Source of the DNA: Variovorax sp.
Lineage (GTDB): Bacteria > Pseudomonadota > Gammaproteobacteria > Burkholderiales > Burkholderiaceae_C
Reading direction: 5' to 3'
DNA: 64,000 bases
Assembly (NCBI GenBank): GCA_004210915.1
Contig: SEGS01000005.1
Location: forward strand, 1 to 64,000
The position numbers were made by a program, and so were the translations under genes. This document shows positions 1-9,082 of the stretch, in pieces. The notes beneath the pieces were generated by a model, which was not told the origin of the DNA, searched no databases, and saw only the letters and a list, made by a program, of their open reading frames with translations. Each line of letters opens with the position of its first letter. Positions within the stretch are counted from its first letter, which is position 1.

Positions 1-833
1 GGCACGATCTGGCTGATGATGCCGAAGGCCGGCAAGATCATGATGTAGACCTCGGGGTGGCCGAAGAACCAGAAGATGTGCTGGTACATCACCGGGTCGC
101 CGCCGCCGGCAGGATTGAAGAAGCTGGTGCCGAAGTGGCGGTCGGTCAGCGTCATGGTGATGGCGCCGGCGAGCACCGGCATCACGGCGATCAGCAGGTA
201 GGCGGTGATGAGCCAGGTCCAGCAGAACATCGGCATCTTCATGAGCGTCATGCCGGGGGCGCGCATGTTCAGGATGGTCACGATGATGTTGATCGAACCC
301 ATGATCGAGCTCGCGCCCATGATGTGCATCGCGAAGATGCCGGCGTCCATCGACGGGCCCATCTGCAGCGTGAGCGGTGCGTACAGCGTCCAGCCGGCCG
401 CCGGCGCGCCGCCGGGCATGAAGAACGAACCGACCAGCATCAGCGCGGCCGGGATCAGCAGCCAGAAGCTGAAGTTGTTCATCCGCGCGAAAGCCATGTC
501 GGACGCGCCGATCTGCAGCGGAATCATCCAGTTCGCGAAGCCCACGAAGGCCGGCATGATGGCGCCGAACACCATGATCAGACCGTGCATGGTCGTGAAC
601 TGGTTGAACAGTTCCGGGTTCACCAGTTGCAGGCCGGGCTGGAACAGTTCGGCGCGGATCAGCAGCGCAAGCACGCCGCCGACCATCAGCATGGTGAAGC
701 TGAACAACAGGTACAGCGTGCCGATGTCCTTGTGGTTGGTTGCAAAAACCCAGCGGCGCCAGCCCGTCGGCGCCGCATGGTGTTCATCGTGGTGGTCGTG
801 GGCGTGACCGTGAGAATCGAGAACTGCGCTCAT
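1..833 (-). CDS. ctaD: Cytochrome c oxidase subunit I, partial (C-terminus outside window)
   Basis: Catalytic subunit of the aa3-type terminal oxidase in the inner membrane; it carries heme a and the heme a3-CuB site that reduces oxygen. The start ATG is at 833. The first about 277 residues are visible: a His-rich N-terminus ([12 protein letters not shown]), several membrane helices, the heme-ligand segment [15 protein letters not shown] and the CuB motif with the conserved Tyr, [15 protein letters not shown], near the window edge. It follows ctaC by 36 bp on the same strand, so both are co-transcribed. The rest of the gene lies beyond position 1. Identification is secure from these motifs. 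Confidence 0.97.
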   Translation of the reverse strand, partial: MSAVLDSHGHAHDHHDEHHAAPTGWRRWVFATNHKDIGTLYLLFSFTMLMVGGVLALLIRAELFQPGLQLVNPELFNQFTTMHGLIMVFGAIMPAFVGFANWMIPLQIGASDMAFARMNNFSFWLLIPAALMLVGSFFMPGGAPAAGWTLYAPLTLQMGPSMDAGIFAMHIMGASSIMGSINIIVTILNMRAPGMTLMKMPMFCWTWLITAYLLIAVMPVLAGAITMTLTDRHFGTSFFNPAGGGDPVMYQHIFWFFGHPEVYIMILPAFGIISQIV

Positions 834-869
834 CTTGTATTCCTTGGAATGTCTTCGTCGCGGCGCGGC

Positions 870-2057
870 TTACTTGCCGCGCTGTGCCAGCACTTCGGCC
901 GGCTGAACGATCTGGCCTGTCTTGTTCGACCAGCTGTTCTTGGTGTAGCTGGCGACGGCAGCCAGGTCGGTGTCGCTGAGCTGGGCCCATGCCGGCATCG
1001 CGCCGTTGTTCTGGCCCTTGAGCAGAACCTGAATCTGCTTGGCGTGGTCAGCGTCGAGGACGACGGCGGCGCCGTCCAGCGGCTTGATCGGGCCCGCGCC
1101 CTTGCCGTTGGCCTGATGGCAGGCGGCGCAATTGGCGGCGTAGACGCGCTCGCCGCGGGCGAGGATGTCGGGCAGCGTCCAGACCTTGGTCGGGTCGTCG
1201 AGCTTGGCAGCCGCTTCCTTCTTCTTCACATCGACCCACGCCGTGTAGTCGGCGGCCGAGACCACCTTGACGTGGATCGGCATGTAGGCGTGCTCCTTGC
1301 CACACAGTTCCTGGCACTGGCCGTAGTAGTCACCCACCTTTTCGGCACGGAACCACGTATCGCGCACAAAGCCCGGAATCGCATCCTGCTTGACGCCCAG
1401 TTGCGGCACGGCAAAGGCGTGGATCACGTCGTTTGCGGTGGTGATGATGCGGATCTTCTTGTCGACCGGGACCACCATCGGGTTATCGACCTTGAACAGG
1501 TAATCGACCGGCACGTCGCCCTTGGCACCGGCATCGGACAGGGCGCGGTGCGAGCTGTCGAGCGTGGAGATGAAGGCCAGGCCCTCGCCTTCACCCTTGA
1601 TGTAGTCGTAGCCCCATTTCCATTGGTAGCCCGTCGTCTTGACGGTCAGGTCGGCGTTGGTGGTGTCCTTTTGCGCGACCAGCACCTTGGTGGCGGGCAG
1701 CGCCATCAGGATGACGATGATGAAAGGAACGATGGTCCAGATCACTTCGACCACCACCGATTCGTGGAAGTTGGCCGCCTTGTGGCCCGTCGACTTGCGG
1801 TGCTTCCAGATCGAATAGAACATGACCGAGAACACGGCGATGAAGATCACCGTGCACAGGATCATCATCACGGTGTGCAGAAAATGCTGCTCCTGCGCGA
1901 TCTTGGTCACGCCAATGGGCATGTTGAGCTGACGTACCGACGGGCCGCCGGGCAGGTCGCTCACCGCGTGGGCCGCGCCGCTGAACGCCGCGCCGGCCGC
2001 CAGCAACAGATTTGCCAGCCTGTACTTGTTGCGCCAAATGCTCATCATCGTGTTCAC
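870..2057 (-). CDS. ctaC: Cytochrome c oxidase subunit II with fused C-terminal cytochrome c domain
   Basis: Membrane-anchored subunit that accepts electrons from cytochrome c through the CuA centre. The 395-residue protein has a signal peptide (LLLAAGAAFSGAAHA), two membrane helices at about residues 60-125, a cupredoxin domain with the CuA ligands in CQELCGKEHAYM, and a C-terminal heme-binding motif CAACH, so an electron-carrying c-type domain is covalently attached. This longer form is typical of beta-proteobacterial aa3 oxidases. It precedes ctaD and follows a DUF2244 gene. Two start ATGs are possible, MNTMMS or MMSIW; the longer is given. Confidence 0.96.
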   Translation of the reverse strand: MNTMMSIWRNKYRLANLLLAAGAAFSGAAHAVSDLPGGPSVRQLNMPIGVTKIAQEQHFLHTVMMILCTVIFIAVFSVMFYSIWKHRKSTGHKAANFHESVVVEVIWTIVPFIIVILMALPATKVLVAQKDTTNADLTVKTTGYQWKWGYDYIKGEGEGLAFISTLDSSHRALSDAGAKGDVPVDYLFKVDNPMVVPVDKKIRIITTANDVIHAFAVPQLGVKQDAIPGFVRDTWFRAEKVGDYYGQCQELCGKEHAYMPIHVKVVSAADYTAWVDVKKKEAAAKLDDPTKVWTLPDILARGERVYAANCAACHQANGKGAGPIKPLDGAAVVLDADHAKQIQVLLKGQNNGAMPAWAQLSDTDLAAVASYTKNSWSNKTGQIVQPAEVLAQRGK

Positions 2058-2106
2058 GTTTCTTCAAATTTCAACAAATCCAACAGCGCCACCCGCGCAA
2101 GCCGCT

Positions 2107-2643
2107 TCAAGCGCCACGCAACGCCATGCGAATCTCGCGCGCCAGCGCCGCACGCAACTCCGGGCGCACATAGCGCCCCACCTTCACCGACCGGCCCTGA
2201 CCCGAAACCTCGATCAGTGAACGATCGTCCGCTTGCGGCTCGATGCGCACCTGATGCGGCAGGAACTCCGTGCGTTCGTAATGCCCGCCATGCTCCAGTT
2301 CCACCACCAAACGTCCGCCCTGCAAGGCGATCTTCTCGCCGTCGGTTGCATGTCGTGCATACAGCATGAATGCAAAACCGACCGCGGCCAGTTCGAGCCA
2401 TGCGAAGGGCAGCACGAGCGGCGCGCCATTGAGCCAGAACGCCGTGCCGATGCCGAGCGACACGATGCACAGCGACGCATACATCCAGGCCAGCTGGGTC
2501 GGCGTCACAGAGCAGTTGCGCTTCAGGAACCAGTGGGTGTTCTGGCCTGAGACGGTGGCAAAACGAAACACGGAATTCGACACGGGCGAGTTCGGTAAAT
2601 CGGAGCGTCGACGACTGTCAAACACGGGTCGGACAGGCATCAA
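2107..2643 (-). CDS. DUF2244 membrane protein upstream of the oxidase operon
   Basis: Small integral membrane protein of the DUF2244 family, which is often found directly upstream of ctaC in Burkholderiales; its biochemical role is unknown. The 178-residue reading frame has two adjacent membrane helices (about residues 55-95: LAWMYASLCIVSLGIGTAF and LVLPFAWLELAAVGFAFML) followed by a soluble C-terminal part. The family-like part begins around SGQNTHWFLKRNCSVTP, so an internal GTG at 2571 may be the true start; neither start has a clear ribosome site. The gene lies 50 bp before ctaC on the same strand, suggesting an assembly or accessory role for the oxidase (inference from position). Confidence 0.8.
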   Translation of the reverse strand: MMPVRPVFDSRRRSDLPNSPVSNSVFRFATVSGQNTHWFLKRNCSVTPTQLAWMYASLCIVSLGIGTAFWLNGAPLVLPFAWLELAAVGFAFMLYARHATDGEKIALQGGRLVVELEHGGHYERTEFLPHQVRIEPQADDRSLIEVSGQGRSVKVGRYVRPELRAALAREIRMALRGA

Positions 2644-2704
2644 TCACGGGACAATACCCGGGAGTTCACGCAACGGCGGATTGTAGCGGGTCACTGCGCG
2701 CTTC

Positions 2705-3613
2705 TCATTCGCGACCACGCTGCAGCATCTCGCGCATGTCGCGCAACGACACGGCACTCTCGGCGTTCAACGCGACGCGCGGCGCGGGTTTGAAGGCATG
2801 GCCGTAAATCACCTCGAAAGTCAGCGCGACGCGCCCCCCGCCGTCCTCCGCCGGCGCCGATACCGGCAAGGCCTCCGCCAGCGCCGCCCGCCACGCCTTC
2901 CCGCGCGGGGCGGGAAAGCGCGCCGGATGGAGGTTGCGCCCTAGGGTGCGCAGTTCGGCCAGGGCCGCATCGGCCGTCGGCCAGGTCAGCACGATGCGCT
3001 CCATGTCCATCACCGGTTCTGCAAAGCCGGCATGCACCAGCATGTCGCCCCAGTCGTGCATGTCCGTGAACGTGTGGCTGGCGGGCGGCCAGCCGAGCCG
3101 GGCGTACAACGCGCGCATTTCGCGCAGGGTGTCGGGGCCCAGGCAAGAAAACATCAGGAAGCCGTCGGTCGCGACCGACCGGTGCCACCGGGCGATCAGC
3201 GCTTCGGGGTCGGGCGCCATGTGCAGGGCCATGTTGGCCCAGAGCAGGTCGACGCCCTCCTCCGGCAATGCATCGAAGCGCGGCTGCGTGCCTTGCCAGC
3301 GGCGGGCGCTCCACCAAGGCGCGATCAGCGCGGTGCCCGCGCGGGTGGCCAGCGTGGCGTCGGGCTCGATGATCCAGGGCGTGGCGCTCTTGTACCGGCG
3401 CGCGACCCGGGCATGCGTTTCGAGTCCACCCCGCAGCGGCGCCCAGTCCGCCCAGTGGCGCGGCACGGCCTTGATCCATTGCAAGCGTTCCTCCATCCGC
3501 CGACCGATTTCCTCGTGCAACCAGGGGGCGTCATCGCCGGGCGGCAGGCGTTCCCAGCGCGCGGCGGCGACGGGATCGATAGTCGGCGGGCGCTTCGCGG
3601 GGTCTGTGGCCAT
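2705..3613 (-). CDS. BioC-like methyltransferase-family protein
   Basis: A 302-residue protein resembling the C-terminal two thirds of BioC-type malonyl-ACP methyltransferases, with the stretches DLLWANMALHMAPDPEAL and FLMFSCLGPDTLREM. The glycine-rich SAM-binding motif I is not visible where it would be expected, before LLWANMAL (the region reads WIIEPDATLATRAG). It may bind SAM unusually, or be a regulatory or catalytically dead paralogue. ATG at 3613 is chosen; upstream codons run into the divergent comF promoter region. The divergent comF-like gene starts 23 bp away. Biotin synthesis is only a possibility; no other bio gene is in the window. Confidence 0.7.
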   Translation of the reverse strand: MATDPAKRPPTIDPVAAARWERLPPGDDAPWLHEEIGRRMEERLQWIKAVPRHWADWAPLRGGLETHARVARRYKSATPWIIEPDATLATRAGTALIAPWWSARRWQGTQPRFDALPEEGVDLLWANMALHMAPDPEALIARWHRSVATDGFLMFSCLGPDTLREMRALYARLGWPPASHTFTDMHDWGDMLVHAGFAEPVMDMERIVLTWPTADAALAELRTLGRNLHPARFPAPRGKAWRAALAEALPVSAPAEDGGGRVALTFEVIYGHAFKPAPRVALNAESAVSLRDMREMLQRGRE

Positions 3614-3636
3614 GGGGCGCTCAGTATATTGAGCGC

Positions 3637-4350
3637 ATGCTGCATCGCCCGGTGACCGGACTCTCCGCCCTGCTCGCGCGCCTGCCGAGCCAGTGCGCCG
3701 TTTGCCGCGCCTGGCCGTCGCGGCCGGTGTGCGACGCCTGCGTGGCCCGCTTTGCACCTCCCGCATCGCGTTGCGCCACCTGCGCGCTGCCCGTGCCGGC
3801 CGGCGTGGCGCGCTGCGGCGAGTGCCTGCGCCACCCCCCGCCGCTCGATGCCTGTCTGGCCGCCTGCAGCTACGTGTGGCCCTGGCCGGAATGCATCGCC
3901 GCGTTCAAGTTTCGCGGCGAGGTCGGCTGGGCCCATCCGTTCGCTACCCTGCTGCGCAGCACGCCCTGGGTGGAGCCGGCGCTGGACCAGAGCGACCTGG
4001 TGTTGCCGATGCCGCTGGCGCCCGGCAGGCTGCGAGAGCGTGGCTTCAATCAGGCGCTGGAACTGGCCCGCCGGCTGGCGCCCGCCAAGACCGACGCCAC
4101 GCTCCTGCTGCGCACCCGCGATACCGCCGCGCAGCACGATCTGCCGCGCGCCGAGCGCCTGCGCAACCTGCGCGGCGTCTTCGCGCTGGAGCCGCTTCGC
4201 GCCGACGCGGTGAAAGGTCGGCGCATCGTGCTGGTGGACGACGTGATGACCAGCGGCGCGTCCGTCTTCGCCGCGGCCGAGGTACTGCGCGCGGGCGGCG
4301 CCGCGCATATCGCCGTCATCGTGCTCGCCCGGACCGATCCGCCGCAGTGA
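3637..4350 (+). CDS. comF: ComF family phosphoribosyltransferase-like protein
   Basis: A 237-residue ComF/GntX-type protein. The N-terminal half has four CxxC-type pairs (CAVC, CDAC, CATC, CGEC) forming a zinc-ribbon-like module; the C-terminal half has a type I phosphoribosyltransferase fold with the PRPP-binding loop VLVDDVMTSGAS. Family members take part in DNA uptake or in restart of replication forks; the exact reaction is unknown. It is divergent from the BioC-like gene and 41 bp before trmL, so trmL is probably in the same transcript. Confidence 0.88.
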   Translation: MLHRPVTGLSALLARLPSQCAVCRAWPSRPVCDACVARFAPPASRCATCALPVPAGVARCGECLRHPPPLDACLAACSYVWPWPECIAAFKFRGEVGWAHPFATLLRSTPWVEPALDQSDLVLPMPLAPGRLRERGFNQALELARRLAPAKTDATLLLRTRDTAAQHDLPRAERLRNLRGVFALEPLRADAVKGRRIVLVDDVMTSGASVFAAAEVLRAGGAAHIAVIVLARTDPPQ

Positions 4351-4391
4351 GGCGCAGGGCAGACCGCGGCGCGCTGCGCTTTAATCGCCGC

Positions 4392-4877
4392 ATGTTCCAC
4401 ATCGTCCTTGTCCACCCCGAGATTCCGCCGAACACCGGCAACGTGATCCGTCTGGCCGCCAACACCGGCTGCACGCTGCACCTCGTAGAGCCGCTGGGGT
4501 TTTCGATGGACGATCGCTTGCTGCGGCGCGCGGGCCTGGACTACCACGAGTACGCCGACGTGCGGCGGCATGCGAGCTGGCAGGCCTTCGTCGATGCCGA
4601 GAACCCGGCGGCCGGCCGGCTTTTCGCGCTGACCACGCGCGGCACCCGCGCGGTGCACGACATCCGCTTCATGCCCGGCGACTGGCTGGTGTTCGGCTCC
4701 GAAACCAGCGGCCTGCCGCCAGCGCTGCGCGAGAGCCTCCCCTCCGCGCAATGGCTGCGCTTGCCGATGCGCAGCGGACAACGCAGCCTCAATCTGTCGA
4801 ATGCGGTCGCGGTGACGGTGTTCGAAGCGTGGCGGCAAAACGGTTTCGGCGACCTCGCTGCGGGCACCGCGGCGTGA
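4392..4877 (+). CDS. trmL: tRNA (cytidine/uridine-34 2'-O)-methyltransferase TrmL
   Basis: SPOUT-class methyltransferase that adds a 2'-O-methyl group at the wobble base of some tRNA-Leu species. The 161-residue length is normal for the family. Visible family motifs are HPEIPPNTGNVIRLAANTGC at the N-terminus, FGSETSGLP in the middle and the knot-forming LPMRSGQRSLNLSNAVAV near the C-terminus. The start ATG at 4392 begins the conserved MFHIVLVHPE. It follows comF and precedes chrA by 50 bp. Confidence 0.95.
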   Translation: MFHIVLVHPEIPPNTGNVIRLAANTGCTLHLVEPLGFSMDDRLLRRAGLDYHEYADVRRHASWQAFVDAENPAAGRLFALTTRGTRAVHDIRFMPGDWLVFGSETSGLPPALRESLPSAQWLRLPMRSGQRSLNLSNAVAVTVFEAWRQNGFGDLAAGTAA

Positions 4878-4927
4878 CAAATGCAAGGCAGACGCGCCCG
4901 GGCGAAATTGAGCAAGTCGCGACCAGC

Positions 4928-6259
4928 ATGCCCCCCGCGCGCGTGACCTTCGCCGAAGCCTTCAGGTTCTGGCTCAAGCTCGGTTTCATCAGCTTCGGCG
5001 GGCCGGCCGGGCAGATCGCCATCATGCACGCCGAGTTGGTGGAGCGGCGGCGCTGGATCAGCGAGAAGCGTTTTCTCCACGCGCTGAATTACTGCATGCT
5101 GCTGCCCGGTCCCGAGGCCCAGCAGCTCGCCACTTACATCGGCTGGCTGATGCACAAAACTTGGGGCGGCATCATCGCGGGCGCCTTGTTCGTGTTGCCC
5201 TCGCTGTTCATCCTCATCGGGCTGTCGTGGGTCTACCTGCGCTTTGGCGATATGCCCGCGGTGGCAGGCGTCTTCTATGGCATCAAGCCCGCTGTCACCG
5301 CCCTGGTGTTGCACGCCGCGCACCGCATCGGCACGCGCGCCTTGAAGAACGCGTGGATGTGGGGCATCGCTGCCGCCGCGTTCGTGGGCATCTTCGCCTT
5401 CGATCTGCCGTTCCCCGCCATCGTCCTGGGCGCTGCGTTGATCGGGCATTTCGGTGCGCGCGCTGCGCCTGGCGTGTTCGCGCTCGGTGGGGGCCACGGT
5501 GGCGCGCATTCCGGGTACGGCCGCGCGCTGATCGATGACGACACACCCACGCCGTCGCATGCGGGCTTCTCGCGCAGCCGCCTGGTCAAGTTGCTGCTGG
5601 TCGGCCTGGGCCTGTGGGCTGCCGTGATGGCGGCCCTGGTAGGCACGCATGGGCTGCAAGGCACGCTGACCCAGATGGGCTGGTTCTTCACCAAGGCGGC
5701 GCTGCTGACCTTCGGCGGCGCCTACGCCGTGCTGCCCTACGTGTACCAGGGCGCGGTAGAGCAGCACCAATGGTTGTCCGGCGCGCAGATGATCGACGGC
5801 CTGGCGTTGGGCGAGACCACCCCGGGGCCGCTGATCATGGTGGTGGCCTTTGTCGGCTTCGTGGGGGGCTGGCTGAAACAGGTGCTGGGCCCGGATGCGC
5901 TGTTCCTGGGGGCGGCAGTGGCCGCCACGGTCGTGACCTTCGTGACCTTCCTGCCCTCGTTCATCTTCATCCTCGCAGGCGGCCCGCTGGTCGAGGCCAC
6001 GCACGGCAAGCTGGGCTTCACGGCGCCGCTGTCCGCCATCACGGCGGCCGTGGTGGGCGTGATCCTGAACTTGGCGCTGTTCTTCGCCTATCACGTGCTC
6101 TGGCCGGCGGGCTTCACTGGCCGCTTCGACGCGGTATCGGCCCTGATCGCGGCAGCGGCGGCCGTGGCCCTGTTTCGCTTCAAGGTCGGGGTGATGCCGC
6201 TGCTCGCCGCCTGCGCGTGCATCGGGCTATTGGTCACCCTGGTGCCCGCGTTGCGTTGA
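4928..6259 (+). CDS. chrA: Chromate efflux transporter, two-domain CHR type
   Basis: Inner-membrane transporter of the CHR family that exports chromate and may also affect sulfate-like oxyanions. The 443-residue protein contains two homologous CHR domains. The first has LGFISFGGPAGQIAIMH and LPGPEAQQLATYIGW; the second has KAALLTFGGAYAVLPYVY and LGETTPGPLIMVVAFVGF. About ten hydrophobic segments are seen. ATG at 4928 is chosen because it begins the conserved region; an earlier in-frame extension overlaps trmL. No chrB-type regulator is adjacent. Confidence 0.92.
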   Translation: MPPARVTFAEAFRFWLKLGFISFGGPAGQIAIMHAELVERRRWISEKRFLHALNYCMLLPGPEAQQLATYIGWLMHKTWGGIIAGALFVLPSLFILIGLSWVYLRFGDMPAVAGVFYGIKPAVTALVLHAAHRIGTRALKNAWMWGIAAAAFVGIFAFDLPFPAIVLGAALIGHFGARAAPGVFALGGGHGGAHSGYGRALIDDDTPTPSHAGFSRSRLVKLLLVGLGLWAAVMAALVGTHGLQGTLTQMGWFFTKAALLTFGGAYAVLPYVYQGAVEQHQWLSGAQMIDGLALGETTPGPLIMVVAFVGFVGGWLKQVLGPDALFLGAAVAATVVTFVTFLPSFIFILAGGPLVEATHGKLGFTAPLSAITAAVVGVILNLALFFAYHVLWPAGFTGRFDAVSALIAAAAAVALFRFKVGVMPLLAACACIGLLVTLVPALR

Positions 6260-6376
6260 CAAGCGATCAGGTACGGGGGTTCTCTTAAGTCTGACCCGGC
6301 CGCACCCCGAATTGATGGGTAGGTGGATGGGTAGGAACATCGGACCAGCTCAGGGTCGATGAGAGACAAGGCCCTT

Positions 6377-6464
6377 TGGCGGAGACTGTGAGATTCGAAC
6401 TCACGGACGGTTGCCCGTCGGCAGTTTTCAAGACTGCTGGTTTAAACCGCTCACCCAAGTCTCC
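6377..6464 (-). tRNA. tRNA-Ser (anticodon TGA)
   Basis: Reading the minus strand, acceptor arms GGAGACT and AGTCTCC pair, and the anticodon stem GCAGT/ACTGC encloses the loop CTTGAAA, giving anticodon TGA. A long variable arm (GACGGGCAACCGTC) is typical of tRNA-Ser, and CCA is encoded. It stands between chrA and a TetR-type regulator. Confidence 0.97.
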
Positions 6465-6499
6465 GGAGCAGCCCGCGGTCGCGGGTCGAGGCGCGGATT

Positions 6500-7198
6500 C
6501 TAAGCGGTGTGCGGGGTAGCAGCCGTCGTGGCGGCGGTCTCTGTCATGGGCGCCGGTGTCCAGCCTCGCAGCACGAGATCGACGACGCCCTCGGCCCAGT
6601 GGGCCCGCTCCTCGGGCCCGGCCAGGGGTCGGGAAATGAAGAAGCGCACACCGCCGAAAGCCAGCGTCGACAGTTGCACCGCCGCCAGTTCCGGCGACGG
6701 CACGTGCAGCTTCCCGGCTCGATGGGCGCTTGCGAGGTATTCGACGACCGGCGCCAGCACGTAGCTGTTGCCGGCGTAGAGCGTCTTGGCCAACTCCGGA
6801 AAGCGGACGGCTTCGGCAATCACGAGCCTCAACAACGCCAGCGTGTCGGGCTCGGTCGCGCCGAGGTACATGCGCTCAACCAGGTCGAGAAGGACCGTGC
6901 GCTCGTCGGCATCGGGCTGCACCACGACGGCTTGCATGACGTCGCGCGCATGGTCGACCGCGCGATGGACGACTTGGTGAAAGAGTGCCTCCTTGCTCTC
7001 GAACTGCCGGTAGATCGTGATCTTCGCGACGCCGGCCTCGCGCGCAATCGCTTCAATGCTGGTGGCTGCGTAGCCCTTGGAGAGAAAGGAGGCCAGCGCG
7101 GCCGAGAGGAAGGATTCGCGCAGCGCAGCGGCCTGGGCGGGACTGGGCCTGCCGCGAGGTCTGCGGCCGACTTCGGGGGGTGTTTCGGGCGTGACCAT
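6500..7198 (-). CDS. TetR/AcrR family transcriptional regulator
   Basis: A 232-residue repressor-type protein. The N-terminal helix-turn-helix is clear (about residues 25-75: LSKGYAATSIEAIAREAGV followed by ITIYRQFESKEALF), and the rest is an all-helical ligand-binding domain. ATG at 7198 is chosen; a TTG four codons upstream overlaps the end of hemW. The ligand and target are not evident; the neighbours hemW and tRNA-Ser give no hint. It could be co-transcribed with hemW, whose stop is 8 bp upstream. Confidence 0.88.
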   Translation of the reverse strand: MVTPETPPEVGRRPRGRPSPAQAAALRESFLSAALASFLSKGYAATSIEAIAREAGVAKITIYRQFESKEALFHQVVHRAVDHARDVMQAVVVQPDADERTVLLDLVERMYLGATEPDTLALLRLVIAEAVRFPELAKTLYAGNSYVLAPVVEYLASAHRAGKLHVPSPELAAVQLSTLAFGGVRFFISRPLAGPEERAHWAEGVVDLVLRGWTPAPMTETAATTAATPHTA

Positions 7199-7206
7199 CC
7201 GGATCT

Positions 7207-8460
7207 TCAAGCGTCGGGCAGGAACATTGTCTGCAGATCGCTCAAAAAGTCGAGCCCCCGCGGCGTGGGCCAGACATGGCGCAGGTCGCGTGCCAGCAAG
7301 CCTTTGCGCTCGGCCTCCTCCAGCCCGCGCTGGATGGCTGTCATGGCCAGGCCGGTGCGCTCGCCGAACTGCGCGAGCGGGAAGCCGTCGGTCAACCTCA
7401 AGGCGTTGAGCATGAACTCGAAAGGCAGATCGGCCAAGGCCACCTCGGCACTCTGCGCCACAGCACCTCCTGCGAGTGCGCCGTCCATGTAGCGGCCGGG
7501 ATCGCGCAGGCGCACCTGCCGCACGATGCGATGCGCAAAGCTCAGCTTGCTATGCGCGCCGGCGCCGATGCCCAGGTAGTCGCCGAACTGCCAGTAGTTG
7601 GTGTTGTGCGCGCAGCGATGCCCGTCGCGCGCGTAGGCCGACACTTCGTAGCGCGCCAGACCTGCGGCGGCCATGTGCTCGGTCAGGTGATCGAGCATGG
7701 CGTATGCATCGTCTTCCTCGGGCACCTGCGGAGGGAACTTTGCGAAGTAGGTGTTGGGCTCGATCGTCAGGTGGTAGACCGACAGGTGAGGAGGCGCAAG
7801 CGCGAGCGCCTGTTTCAGGTCCGCATCGAGCTGCGCCAGCGTTTGGCCCGGCAGCGCGTACATCAGGTCGAGATTGAAGGTGTCGAATGCGCTGGCTGCC
7901 TCTTCGACCGCGGCAATGGCTTGCGCGCGATCGTGCACGCGGCCCAGGCTTTTCAGGTGGTCGTCGTTGAAGCTCTGCACGCCGACTGACAGGCGCGTGA
8001 CGCCCGCGGCGCGGTAAGCGCGGAAGCGATCGCGCTCGAAGGTGCCGGGGTTGGCCTCGAGCGTGATCTCGCAATCGGGCGCCAGCTTGAGCCGCGCACG
8101 CAAGTCGCCCACCAGCCGGTCGACCGCTTCGGGAGAGAACAGGCTCGGCGTGCCACCGCCAATGAAGATGGTGTGCACGGTGCGCCCCCAGATCAGGGGC
8201 AGCGCCGCGTCCAGGTCGGCGACCAGCGCATCCAGATACCGCTGCTCGGGCAAGGCACCCGCTGCATCCGCGCGCCACTCGTGCGAATTGAAATCACAGT
8301 AGGGGCACTTGCGCAAGCACCAGGGCAGATGGACGTAGAGCGAGAGCGGCGGTAATGCCGTCAGCTGCAAGGGACCCGGGCGCATGAGGTGCAACACATC
8401 GTTGGCACGTGCCGCGCCTGCGGTTTCTTGACCGGTGACCGCCGGGAGGATGGGAATCAC
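7207..8460 (-). CDS. hemW: Radical SAM heme chaperone HemW
   Basis: Oxygen-independent coproporphyrinogen oxidase-like radical SAM protein that binds heme and delivers it to respiratory enzymes. The 417-residue protein has the iron-sulfur motif CLRKCPYC (CxxxCxxC), followed by CDFNSHEW, FIGGGTPSLF and the GIGAGAHSK segment. HemW, unlike HemN, has exactly this spacing. The start is a GTG at 8460 that overlaps the rdgB stop as GTGA, so translation is coupled. It is the last clear member of the kinase-phosphatase-rph-rdgB-hemW gene row. Confidence 0.94.
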   Translation of the reverse strand: MIPILPAVTGQETAGAARANDVLHLMRPGPLQLTALPPLSLYVHLPWCLRKCPYCDFNSHEWRADAAGALPEQRYLDALVADLDAALPLIWGRTVHTIFIGGGTPSLFSPEAVDRLVGDLRARLKLAPDCEITLEANPGTFERDRFRAYRAAGVTRLSVGVQSFNDDHLKSLGRVHDRAQAIAAVEEAASAFDTFNLDLMYALPGQTLAQLDADLKQALALAPPHLSVYHLTIEPNTYFAKFPPQVPEEDDAYAMLDHLTEHMAAAGLARYEVSAYARDGHRCAHNTNYWQFGDYLGIGAGAHSKLSFAHRIVRQVRLRDPGRYMDGALAGGAVAQSAEVALADLPFEFMLNALRLTDGFPLAQFGERTGLAMTAIQRGLEEAERKGLLARDLRHVWPTPRGLDFLSDLQTMFLPDA

Positions 8461-9056
8461 AGCCAGCGCTCGCGCATCAGGGCGAGCATGGTGCGGGCCG
8501 CCTGGCCGCGGTGGCTGTGGGCATTCTTCACGTCGGTCGGCAACTGCGCGAAGGTTTGACCGAAGGACGGCAGGAACATCACGGGGTCGAAACCGAAGCC
8601 GTTGTCGCCGACGGGCTCGCGCGTGATCTCGCCGATGACGCGCCCGACGGCAATCAGCGGTTCGGGGTCTTCTGCCGAGCGCAGCGCCACCAGCGTGCTG
8701 ACCAGGGCCGCACGCCGGTCGGCGACGCCTGCCATCTGCTCGAGCAACGCGCGCACGTTGTTCGCATCACCCTTGGCGTAGCCGAACTTCGTGGCGTAGA
8801 ACGCGGTGTCAACACCCGGCAGACCACCGAAAGCGTCGACACACAAGCCGGCGTCGTCGGCCATGGCTGGCAAGCCCGTGGCCGCGGCCGCATGGCGCGC
8901 CTTGGCCAGCGCGTTTTCGACGAAGGTGCGAAAGGGCTCGTCGGCCTCGCCGACACCCAGGTCCGATTGGCGCACCAGATCCACACCCAGCGGCGCCAGC
9001 AGCGCGTGCAACTCGGCCAGCTTGCCGGCGTTGTTCGAAGCCAGTACGAGTTTCAT
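8457..9056 (-). CDS. rdgB: Non-canonical purine NTP pyrophosphatase RdgB (ITPase)
   Basis: Hydrolyses dITP, ITP and XTP to monophosphates, keeping deaminated purines out of DNA and RNA. The 199-residue protein starts with the family hallmark KLVLASNNAGKLAEL, and contains DDAGLCVDAFGGLPGV and DNGFGFDPVMFLP, and ends in the SHRG-Q-A motif region. ATG at 9056 is set by the hallmark. It is 26 bp after rph and overlaps hemW by 4 bp. Confidence 0.96.
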   Translation of the reverse strand: MKLVLASNNAGKLAELHALLAPLGVDLVRQSDLGVGEADEPFRTFVENALAKARHAAAATGLPAMADDAGLCVDAFGGLPGVDTAFYATKFGYAKGDANNVRALLEQMAGVADRRAALVSTLVALRSAEDPEPLIAVGRVIGEITREPVGDNGFGFDPVMFLPSFGQTFAQLPTDVKNAHSHRGQAARTMLALMRERWL

Positions 9057-9082
9057 GCGACCACCGATCCTTGCGAGGCCGG

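Noticed and set aside
57-2369. A 770-codon plus-strand open frame opposite the oxidase genes
   Set aside because: Low-complexity His/Arg/Asp-rich translation typical of the antisense of high-GC genes; the minus strand encodes ctaC, DUF2244 and ctaD with clear motifs.
6314-6335. Tandem GATGGGTAGG repeat between chrA and tRNA-Ser
   Set aside because: Two 10-bp copies only, with no associated element or att-like duplication of tRNA-Ser sequence.
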